7,056 nt of DNA. It comes from CAYZJB01 sp964602985. GTDB taxonomy: Bacteria; CLD3; SB21. The notes below the pieces were generated by a model. The model made no database searches, had not been told where the DNA came from, and worked only from the letters and a program-made list of their open reading frames with translations. This document shows, in pieces, positions 1-6,006 of the stretch. A program made the position numbers and the translations under genes. The stretch's first letter is position 1; every line of letters begins with the position of its first letter. The stretch lies in assembly GCA_964602985.1 (NCBI GenBank), contig CAZRTJ010000046.1:1-7056 (forward strand), written 5' to 3'.

Positions 1-2
1 AA

Positions 3-2225
3 AACGTGTTCGCGCAGAATGGCACGTATACGCAGAACCCGTCCGGTCAAACGTCTGTTTTCTATTCTGGTGACGAAGTCGTTCTGGATCCTGATTTCCA
101 AACATATGACGGACAGGAGGTGGTGGTAGGACCTCAGAGCGTTCCCGGCGGGTCGGTGCAGAGCGTGACACACAATGTCGCCTGGCTAACCTCGGTTTCA
201 TTCTACGATAAATACGGCCGCGTCATTCAAACCCAAAGTAACAACAGCTTAGGGGGAACCGACATCTCCCACACCGAATACGACTTCCCGGGCAAAGTGC
301 TGAAGACGAAGACGGTACATCAAACCAGCGCCGGAACCGTCACGGTCAAAAAGCGCTTCGAATATGACCACGCAGGACGGCTCATCAAAAGCTACCAGCA
401 GAATAATTCCGACAGCGAAATCCTACTCGCCCAGAACACATACAACGAACTGGGAACACTCGTCGAGAAGAAACTGCACTCAACAAATGGTGGAAGTTCA
501 GTTTTACAGACTGTAAATTACTCATACAATATCCGAGGTTGGCTCACCAAGGTGAACGATCCGGGTAATTTGAGCGGCGATCTTTTTGCAATGGAACTGA
601 AACACGAATCGGTCGATGCGAACATCGCAGGCGCCGCGCAGTACAACGGCAATATCAGTCAGCAAATCTGGGCGACAAGCACAACGGTGAGACATGCGTA
701 TGGTTACAGCTACGATCAGCTCAATCAGCTTTCGAGCGCGGCCTATGAGAAATATTCCGGCGGATGGAACCAGGACGCAGGACGCTTCAATGAATCAGCG
801 ACATACGACCTCAATGGTAATATCATGACGATCGTGCGAGGCGGAAAGACCGGAGAATCGACGTACGGATCGATGGACAACATCACGATGTCCTACGCCG
901 GTAACAAGCTCATCGGAGCCAACGATGCGGTCACGGCAGTGACAGGCAATTATCAGTTTCACGAAGCCATGGTATCCACAGTCGTAGAAAGCAACACTTC
1001 GACGCACGAATACCTCTACGACGGCAATGGGAATATGATTACCGACCTGAATAAAGGAATTACGGTCAGGTATAACTACCTGAATCTCCCTGTTTCGGTG
1101 GTGTTTGCAGGCGGTGATTCGATTAATTGGGTGTATTCCTCATCCGGTGCGAAGTTGAGAAAGACCGTGTATGACAATGGTGTAATCTCAACTACAATCG
1201 ATTACGTTAACGGTGTTCAATACACGAATGGCTCGTTGGACTTTATGGTTATGCAGGCCGGTCGAGTGAAGAAGACCTCATCCGGCGCGCTCCGGTACGA
1301 ATACAGCATTACTGATCATCTTGGAAATTCGCGTGTAAGTTTCGCGGACACGCTGGGTAATGGAACGGCTGTAATATTACAGGAAGACCATTACTATGCC
1401 TTCGGTTTGCGGATCGAAGGACTGTCAAGCATGAGCAAGGATAACAAGTTCACGTACAACGGCAAAGAGTTGGAAGATGATCACGGCCTGAATTGGTATC
1501 ACTATGGCGCAAGGTCCTATGATCCGCAATTGGGACGCTGGCATGTTGTCGATCCAATAGATGAGTTTAACTCGCCGTATACTTACGTCGGCAACGATCC
1601 CATTAATTTGTACGATCCTGATGGAATGGGAGCTGATGATCCGCCCGAAAAAGTTGCCTTGGACGCAGGACACGGTGGTAAAGCGAGTGGCGCTGTGTTT
1701 GATGGAATCATGGAAAAGGATTTAACAGCTATTATTACACAAGGCGCAGCAGCATCTCTTGAGTTACAAAAGATTGATTATGTCAGAACGCGTGAAGGTG
1801 ATAAGGTTGAAAAACCTTTCGAAAACATGTGGCGCCTGACGAAAGCCAAAGATGCGGGAGCAACGATGTACGTTTCGTTCCATATTGATGCAGCAGGTGA
1901 AGGTGAAACAACCAGAAGTGGTCTCACTGTTTTCTATAAGGCTGGCGATGAAGAGTCGAAAGTCTTGGCTCAAACAATCGCGAGCGTTCCTGCGCTTCAA
2001 AACTATTTTGGAAGTGTCAAAGCACAGGAAGCGAAGTATAACAGAGACGGAGATCCAAACTGGCAGCCGTACATTCGGCATTTCAATAGCGGTCCAGCAG
2101 TCCTCATTGAAGTGGGTTTCATCAATAACCCTTCGGATTTAAAAACTGTACAAAACTGGGGAACTGATATCGGAATGTCAGTGGGAGTCGGAATTGGCGA
2201 TTACGTAAGATCACAAAAAAAGTAG
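3..2225 (+). CDS. RHS/YD-repeat polymorphic toxin, 3' part, with C-terminal Amidase_3 tip
   Basis: This reading frame is open at the left edge, so the start of the gene lies outside the window; the GTG at 6 is only the first possible start here (residue numbers count from it). YD-type repeats fill residues 60-400 (FYDKYGR, YDHAGR, YNELG, YNIRGWL, YDLNGN, YDGNGN). The RHS-associated core runs from about 430 to 540 (DHLGNSR, YYAFG, NGKELEDDHGLNWYHYGAR, GRWHVVDP, NDPINLYDPDG). Residues 549-739 are an N-acetylmuramoyl-L-alanine amidase (Amidase_3) domain: LDAGHGG with H556, E570 in GIMEKDL, H626 in SFHIDA and the catalytic Glu E702 in LIEVGFINNPSD. All expected zinc and catalytic residues are therefore present. 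In this family the RHS part forms a shell around the tip; the tip should cut the amide bond between MurNAc and the stem peptide in a target cell's wall. A secreted protein gene follows after 5 bases. How the protein is exported cannot be told because the N-terminus is missing. Confidence 0.93.
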   Translation, partial: NVFAQNGTYTQNPSGQTSVFYSGDEVVLDPDFQTYDGQEVVVGPQSVPGGSVQSVTHNVAWLTSVSFYDKYGRVIQTQSNNSLGGTDISHTEYDFPGKVLKTKTVHQTSAGTVTVKKRFEYDHAGRLIKSYQQNNSDSEILLAQNTYNELGTLVEKKLHSTNGGSSVLQTVNYSYNIRGWLTKVNDPGNLSGDLFAMELKHESVDANIAGAAQYNGNISQQIWATSTTVRHAYGYSYDQLNQLSSAAYEKYSGGWNQDAGRFNESATYDLNGNIMTIVRGGKTGESTYGSMDNITMSYAGNKLIGANDAVTAVTGNYQFHEAMVSTVVESNTSTHEYLYDGNGNMITDLNKGITVRYNYLNLPVSVVFAGGDSINWVYSSSGAKLRKTVYDNGVISTTIDYVNGVQYTNGSLDFMVMQAGRVKKTSSGALRYEYSITDHLGNSRVSFADTLGNGTAVILQEDHYYAFGLRIEGLSSMSKDNKFTYNGKELEDDHGLNWYHYGARSYDPQLGRWHVVDPIDEFNSPYTYVGNDPINLYDPDGMGADDPPEKVALDAGHGGKASGAVFDGIMEKDLTAIITQGAAASLELQKIDYVRTREGDKVEKPFENMWRLTKAKDAGATMYVSFHIDAAGEGETTRSGLTVFYKAGDEESKVLAQTIASVPALQNYFGSVKAQEAKYNRDGDPNWQPYIRHFNSGPAVLIEVGFINNPSDLKTVQNWGTDIGMSVGVGIGDYVRSQKK
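1650..2222 (+). other. Amidase_3 toxin tip domain of the first RHS gene
   Basis: This is the variable tip, starting just after the core-ending DPDGMG motif. It carries the complete Amidase_3 signature (H556, E570, H626, E702 in the numbering of the parent protein). It is a whole catalytic domain with no linker or cell-wall-binding repeat after it, as expected for an effector tip rather than a housekeeping autolysin. The DNA is visibly more AT-rich than the RHS core before it, a common mark of exchanged tips. Confidence 0.88.
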
Positions 2226-2230
2226 GTTAT

Positions 2231-3334
2231 ATGAGAAGTATTATATTCGCTTGGCTTTTCATTTTGATGTTTGAAAAAGCCTGCGGTCAGGAAATTAAAA
2301 TAGTCAATCCAGGCGCTGGATTAGGATTCGGAAAATCACTAGCCATCGATCAAGGTTTCTTATTGATCGGTGCAGATGATGCAGTGTACGTTTTTAAATT
2401 CCAAGACAGTCAATGGATACTTGAAGACAGACTCACGATTTCATCGAAGGGCAAACATCGATTTGGCTCAAGTGTTGGGCTAGCCTTTCCATATGCGATC
2501 GTTGGCGCTCCTGGTGAAAAAACAGCATATATCTTCAAAAGAGAAAATGACAAATGGAGGTTGCAATCAGTACTTTTTTCGCCAAATAATTCAGATGATT
2601 ATTTTGGATCAACTGTGGCGGTATCGGAAACGTTTGCGATAGTGGGTGCCGACGGGGATTTTGGAGATTACGTAAACGCTGGAGCCGTCCACATATTTAA
2701 GAACACGATTGGAGCGTGGAAATATGATACAACTTTAACAGAGAGCACCTTACGAGCGAACACATATTTTGGTGCCTCTTTAGCGTTGCAAGGTAGTCGT
2801 TTGGTTATCGGTGCTCCTCATGCGTTCAACGGAGCCATTCATATTTTTCATCTGGAAAACAATAAGTGGATAAAAGAGGTAGCGATTTCAGGAAAGAAAG
2901 GAAGTTTTGGCTCAAGCGTATCTATTGATTCGAACGTTGTAGCAGTTGGCGCTCCAGAAATGACTTCTGAGAAGGGACAGCGTGATATCCATGTTTATGA
3001 GTTAGAATCTAGTAAAGGGTGGTATGAGAAAGAGCGACTGCCTGACCCCATAAAATTTTCTTATGTGATGTATGGATCATCTTTATCTTTGAAAAATAAC
3101 TTTATCGCTGTTGGTTCAGGCGGTGAGATGGATCGAGTTCCTGTTGTGCTTTACAGTAAAGAAGAATCTGATTGGCGTATGAAAACAATTCTCAAGATAG
3201 ACGAGAAAGCCGATCCGGGATTTTTTGGTCAAGAGGTCACCACCGATGGAGAATGGCTTGTTGTTTCTGCCGCTGGAGATAATGATTTAAAGGGTGCTGT
3301 TTATCTATATCGTCTTTCCTCTATCAAAGAATGA
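2231..3334 (+). CDS. Secreted seven-repeat FG-GAP beta-propeller protein, candidate immunity to the amidase tip
   Basis: The 367-residue product starts with a short basic N-terminus and a hydrophobic stretch (residues 3-14) ending in ACGQ, a likely signal peptide cut after about residue 20. A Cys is present at 18, but the preceding residues (FEKAC) are a poor lipobox. The rest is seven repeats of the FG-GAP/integrin-alpha type, each opening with FG or YG at residues 33, 78, 125, 180, 226, 281 and 332, followed by IVGAP-like and A(V/I)HIF-like strands. Seven repeats fit one closed seven-bladed beta-propeller filling the whole mature chain. The gene starts 5 bases after the amidase-tipped RHS gene with only a weak ribosome site (TAGG, 2223-2226). 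Position directly after the toxin and export to the periplasm or surface suggest immunity against a wall amidase; this is inferred, since FG-GAP proteins have many binding roles. It could instead be an accessory adhesin. Confidence 0.8.
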   Translation: MRSIIFAWLFILMFEKACGQEIKIVNPGAGLGFGKSLAIDQGFLLIGADDAVYVFKFQDSQWILEDRLTISSKGKHRFGSSVGLAFPYAIVGAPGEKTAYIFKRENDKWRLQSVLFSPNNSDDYFGSTVAVSETFAIVGADGDFGDYVNAGAVHIFKNTIGAWKYDTTLTESTLRANTYFGASLALQGSRLVIGAPHAFNGAIHIFHLENNKWIKEVAISGKKGSFGSSVSIDSNVVAVGAPEMTSEKGQRDIHVYELESSKGWYEKERLPDPIKFSYVMYGSSLSLKNNFIAVGSGGEMDRVPVVLYSKEESDWRMKTILKIDEKADPGFFGQEVTTDGEWLVVSAAGDNDLKGAVYLYRLSSIKE

Positions 3335-4673
3335 GTGGTTAAGTGCCAGCCCGGTCACGAACGACTTTGAAAATCACTCGGCCTCTGCCCTGCCCGATCC
3401 GAATAATCCCGCTTCCTGGGAATATCTCTACGATGTGAACGGCAACATGGTCGAAGATAAAAACAAAGGCATCACAGTCGTATACAATTACCTGAACCTC
3501 CCGATCCAGGTCAATTTCGGACCGAATAACCGAATCGACTGGACGTACACAGCGACGGGAGCAAAGCTTCAGAAGAAAGTGTACACAAACGGAAGTCTGA
3601 CGCTGACTCAGGATTATGTGAGAGGGTTCGTTTACAAGAATGGATCACTGGACTTCTTCTCAACTGAAACCGGCCGCGTCAAGAACCAGTCCGGAACCCT
3701 GAAATATCAATACACGCTCACCGATCACCTGGGCAATACGCGCGTGATGTTTGCCGACACCGGCTCCGGTACGGCCGTGGCGATCGAGGAGTCGCACTAC
3801 TATGCATTCGGTATGCGGATCGAAGGGCTGTCGACCTCGAGTCCGGATAATAAGTTCACATACAACGGCAAAGAGCTCGAAGACGATCACGGGCTGAACT
3901 GGTACCACTACGGGGCGCGCTTTTATGATGCGCAGATAGGACGGTGGCATGTGGTGGATCCGAAGGATGAGTTCTATAGTCCATATACATTTATTAAGAA
4001 TAGTCCGATTCTGTTCACTGATCAGGACGGCAGGGGACTCGGTGGAAATGCTGCTGGCCAAGATTTGATAAGGGCGATGGTCGGGGCGGAAAATCTGAAA
4101 TACGTCACTTTTGACGAGAGCGGGATGGTTCATATCGGATCTGGATATGATAAGAACTCATCCTTTGGTGCCAGCATAGTATACCTGGTGGCGGTTGAAC
4201 TCAAGCAAAACATTCGATTCGATGTTAGCGATGATCAGATTCCCACGCTGAATAGCAGTGGTTTTGCGGGGTTTAAACAGACTGCCTTGGAATCAAATGG
4301 CGTACTTTCCCTTGTAGACAATGGAATCCAAACTTTTGAAATGAACAAATCAGTATTGGATCCGAACAGGGGGAATTATTCTGCTCTTCCTGTTATGCCG
4401 AAGCCTGGAATACCCGGATATGAGGCCCACATTGTCATTGCGGAGAGTGGTCTTTTTATTAGTAATGGTGTCGGACAGTCACGAACAACCGTCGGAATTC
4501 ACGAGTTGGGGGAAGTGTTCGCGATGTTCAAGTGGGGCGTACCTCGTAATGCCGAGACAGGCAATGGAGGCCACGAATGGATCAATTCCGTTTTTCCACA
4601 GGGCGCTGGAACCTTTACTTTCATCCCAACTCAGAATACTGGTCCAACACCCGACCAGCCAGGACCGAGGTAA
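3294..4673 (+). CDS. Displaced RHS core fragment with HExxE zincin-like toxin tip (orphan RHS-CT cassette 1)
   Basis: The frame is 459 residues from a GTG at 3294 that lies inside the preceding gene in another frame. Residues 1-15 are therefore read-through of immunity-gene DNA, not RHS, and no good start exists at the true RHS boundary near 3335. Residues 44-245 are an RHS core (YDVNGN, DHLGNTR, NGKELEDDHGLNWYHYGAR, GRWHVVDPKDEF, then TDQDG). Residues 248-459 form a different tip with no obvious relation to the other two. Near its end it holds HELGE (H403, E404, E407) followed by H427 in GGHEW, a possible metallopeptidase site, and it closes with a Pro-rich tail. The large RHS N-terminal part is absent, so this is most simply a silent spare tip, or one translated weakly by coupling. 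The next gene, encoding a secreted protein, starts 2 bases after the stop. Confidence 0.82.
   Translation: MLFIYIVFPLSKNEWLSASPVTNDFENHSASALPDPNNPASWEYLYDVNGNMVEDKNKGITVVYNYLNLPIQVNFGPNNRIDWTYTATGAKLQKKVYTNGSLTLTQDYVRGFVYKNGSLDFFSTETGRVKNQSGTLKYQYTLTDHLGNTRVMFADTGSGTAVAIEESHYYAFGMRIEGLSTSSPDNKFTYNGKELEDDHGLNWYHYGARFYDAQIGRWHVVDPKDEFYSPYTFIKNSPILFTDQDGRGLGGNAAGQDLIRAMVGAENLKYVTFDESGMVHIGSGYDKNSSFGASIVYLVAVELKQNIRFDVSDDQIPTLNSSGFAGFKQTALESNGVLSLVDNGIQTFEMNKSVLDPNRGNYSALPVMPKPGIPGYEAHIVIAESGLFISNGVGQSRTTVGIHELGEVFAMFKWGVPRNAETGNGGHEWINSVFPQGAGTFTFIPTQNTGPTPDQPGPR
3427..4030 (+). repeat. RHS core direct repeat, copy A
   Basis: This segment matches 6007-6606 in order and orientation. Exact identity covers 3438-3511 (74 bases, equal to 6018-6091) and 3828-3904 (77 bases, equal to 6405-6481). 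The encoded proteins differ at only about a dozen positions over some 184 residues, with one single-residue length change near DTGSG. Similarity fades after the WHVVDP motif and stops at the DxDG motif that ends the core. The region of the first RHS gene at about 1016-1625 is a more diverged third copy, whose exact matches to the other two are short (for example 15 bases around TACAACGGCAAAGAG). Confidence 0.93.
4035..4670 (+). other. Tip domain of cassette 1, putative metallopeptidase-like toxin
   Basis: This is the variable region after TDQDG. It contains a V/I-rich strand (AHIVIAESG), then VGIHELGEVFAMF and GGHEW. HExx with a Glu at the place of the second zincin His, and a His 20 residues later, is the gluzincin ligand set (two His, one Glu) in swapped order. 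I do not recognise the family with certainty; function as a metal-dependent hydrolase is inferred from this motif alone. Confidence 0.45.
4667..4670 (+). promoter_or_regulatory. Ribosome binding site for the secreted immunity candidate
   Basis: GAGG lies 5 bases before the ATG at 4676 and inside the last codons of the upstream toxin frame. It supports the 4676 start over the earlier in-frame ATG at 4577 and suggests translational coupling with the toxin frame. Confidence 0.6.
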
Positions 4674-4675
4674 TT

Positions 4676-5224
4676 ATGCGGGTTTTTGTTCTCTTCATTT
4701 TGAGCACTCTCATGATCGATGGCGTCCTCGCTCAGGCACGCATCGGGCTATTTTACCAAGATTCGACTTGCCGAGTGAACATACAGTCGATTGACACTGT
4801 GGTAGCGAAAGGAAGTCGTTGTTCGTTACTGTTAGAGATTACCAATCTGAGATCTGAGGAAATCTTTGTTGTGAGCGATTTCTCTTCGGAATGGAACCAG
4901 TACGAATCAGACAGCAATGTCGTGGAATTTCACAAGGTTTTTGAGCCAAGACTGGAGTATTCATTTCCACGCTTCAGGTCTATTGGTGCGAATCACAAGG
5001 ACACAACAACCATTGTACTTCGAACAAAGGAATTAAAATCGTTTTCGAAGAGATTCGTGGCATTAGTCGACATTGGTTTTTCCTTGTTTCTATACTCTGA
5101 TTTTCTTCGACGCTGTTCATTAGAATCGCGGTTGAGTCCGACCCTTAGTGAATACGCTGAGGTTTACAAAAATTATCGTGGAGTGCGTTTGCGCTACCTT
5201 CCAATTCGGATATCTGACGAATAG
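4676..5224 (+). CDS. Small secreted protein, candidate immunity to the cassette 1 tip
   Basis: The 182-residue product starts with a clear signal peptide (MRVFVLFILS, then a hydrophobic run ending GVLAQA, cut after about residue 20). An in-frame ATG at 4577 would add 33 residues encoded within the toxin gene and bury this signal, so 4676, with a GAGG site 5 bases upstream, is the better start. The mature part is about 160 residues with alternating strand-like segments (VNIQSIDTVVAKG, then SLLLEITNL and EEIFVVSDF), which resembles an immunoglobulin-like beta-sandwich; this fold guess is weak. Two Cys (32 and 49) could form a disulfide after export. It begins 2 bases after the toxin stop, the standard place for an RHS immunity gene, and its export implies that the toxin acts outside the cytoplasm. 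I recognise no named family. Confidence 0.72.
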   Translation: MRVFVLFILSTLMIDGVLAQARIGLFYQDSTCRVNIQSIDTVVAKGSRCSLLLEITNLRSEEIFVVSDFSSEWNQYESDSNVVEFHKVFEPRLEYSFPRFRSIGANHKDTTTIVLRTKELKSFSKRFVALVDIGFSLFLYSDFLRRCSLESRLSPTLSEYAEVYKNYRGVRLRYLPIRISDE

Positions 5225-5316
5225 GAGGCAATGTGTTCCAGAGGGACCTTATTACAAGAGAATGTTGGAATTGAAATGGGGATTTTGCTATTTTTTGAAA
5301 AACTAAGGGAAGCGGA
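5225..5316. other. Short intergenic region ahead of the antitoxin-toxin pair
   Basis: These 92 bases separate the immunity candidate from the antitoxin and probably hold the promoter of the pair. An AT-rich TATTTTTTG stretch near 5289-5297 is close to, but not an exact match of, the Bacteroidota -7 element. No convincing operator palindrome is visible. Confidence 0.35.
5305..5310 (+). promoter_or_regulatory. Ribosome binding site of the antitoxin gene
   Basis: AAGGGA lies 6 bases before the ATG at 5317, a normal spacing, and supports that start. Confidence 0.6.
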
Positions 5317-5544
5317 ATGGGACCCATTGAAGTAGATATAGCCGAAGCGAAACTCAAGGAGTTGCTGAAGAATATTTGGAAAGGCGAAGAAGTCGTCCTG
5401 ACGGATCATGATGTCCCTGTTGCAAAGCTGGTGTCTCTCAAGATGGGAGCGGCAAAGCCGCAATTTGGGAGCGCGAAAGGCCTGGTTAGACTCACCGATG
5501 ATTTTGATGCACCCCTCGAAGATTTCGAAGAGTACAGCGCATGA
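5317..5544 (+). CDS. Type II antitoxin, Phd/YefM family
   Basis: The 75-residue protein has the Phd/YefM N-terminal fold at residues 1-42: VDIAEAKLKELL, then GEEVVLTDHDVPVAKLV, which matches the family pattern of an EAK helix, a GEEVV(I/L)T strand and a PVA(K/R)LV strand. This part dimerises and binds DNA in known members. The C-terminal stretch 50-75 (FGSAKGLVRL, then DDFDAPLEDF) is the type that wraps around and blocks a PIN-domain toxin. The stop overlaps the toxin start in an ATGA (5541-5544), so the pair is translationally coupled. Autoregulation of the promoter by the antitoxin, usual in this family, is expected but no operator could be picked out. It is whole and apparently functional. 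Confidence 0.92.
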   Translation: MGPIEVDIAEAKLKELLKNIWKGEEVVLTDHDVPVAKLVSLKMGAAKPQFGSAKGLVRLTDDFDAPLEDFEEYSA

Positions 5545-5927
5545 AAATTCTTCTTGATACGCACAGCTTCCTTTGGTTTATCATGGGTGACAAGAAACTG
5601 TCAACAAAGGTACAGGAAGCGATTGCCAATCAGGACAATGAGAACTATCTCAGCGTGGCCAGTGTGTGGGAGATGGCGATCAAAAACAGTTTGGGCAAAT
5701 TGATCTTAGAAAGGCCGTTTGAGGCTTTGATTCCCGAGCAGATTCGGATCAACAATATTCGCCTGATGGATATCAAACTGGAACACGCCTCAAGAGTGGC
5801 ATCGTTGCCCTTCCATCATCGGGACCCGTTTGATAGGTTAATTGTCGCTCAAGCACTAACAGAGAATGTAGCGGTAGCCAGCGTCGATGAAACGCTGGAC
5901 CGATACAGTATAAGCCGATTCTGGTAG
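5541..5927 (+). CDS. vapC: VapC-like PIN-domain ribonuclease toxin
   Basis: The 128-residue protein is one PIN domain of normal VapC length. The four acidic metal-binding positions are visible: D6 in LLDTHSFLW, E44 in SVWEMAIK, D98 in HRDPFDRLIVAQA and D116 in ASVDETLDRY. These coordinate Mg2+ or Mn2+ and cut RNA in family members, often tRNA or rRNA loops; the particular RNA target here cannot be read from sequence. The gene overlaps its antitoxin by 4 bases. It acts in the cytoplasm of its own cell, unlike the exported RHS tips around it, and is followed by 72 bases of non-coding DNA before the next RHS fragment begins. Confidence 0.94.
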   Translation: MKILLDTHSFLWFIMGDKKLSTKVQEAIANQDNENYLSVASVWEMAIKNSLGKLILERPFEALIPEQIRINNIRLMDIKLEHASRVASLPFHHRDPFDRLIVAQALTENVAVASVDETLDRYSISRFW

Positions 5928-6006
5928 CCTTCGAGATTTTTAAAGACCTGCATGTACCGGCATTTTTCGCTTTTTTGACCAAAAACCACGGTACCACTGT
6001 TGATAT
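5928..6006. other. Gap between the VapC gene and the second RHS fragment
   Basis: This AT-rich stretch carries T-runs (5963-5967, 5971-5976) and a weak hairpin TTTTT-N5-AAAAA, but no GC-rich stem, so it is not a convincing terminator. An in-frame TGA at 5976-5978 closes the RHS frame upstream. Homology to the other RHS copy begins abruptly at 6007. Confidence 0.5.

Noticed and set aside
3660..4133. Long minus-strand open frame opposite the RHS core
   Set aside because: The same antisense frame is open at 6240-6674 and partly at 1425-1673 because it mirrors the conserved core; it shows no protein-like features of its own.
4577..4675. Upstream ATG extension of the secreted immunity candidate
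   Set aside because: It would place 33 residues encoded by toxin DNA before a clear signal peptide; the start at 4676 has its own ribosome site.
4420..4794. Plus-strand open frame across the toxin/immunity boundary
   Set aside because: It overlaps two better-supported frames and has Ser/Arg-rich content typical of a shadow frame.
5231..5335. 34-codon frame preceded by a strong AGGAGG
   Set aside because: The AGGAGG is only 2 bases from the ATG, the product resembles no protein I know, and the frame runs into the antitoxin start in another frame.
5954..5994. Inverted repeat GTACCG ... CGGTAC after the VapC gene
   Set aside because: The arms are six bases with a 29-base loop and no T-tract at the right place, so it is not a believable terminator or attachment site.
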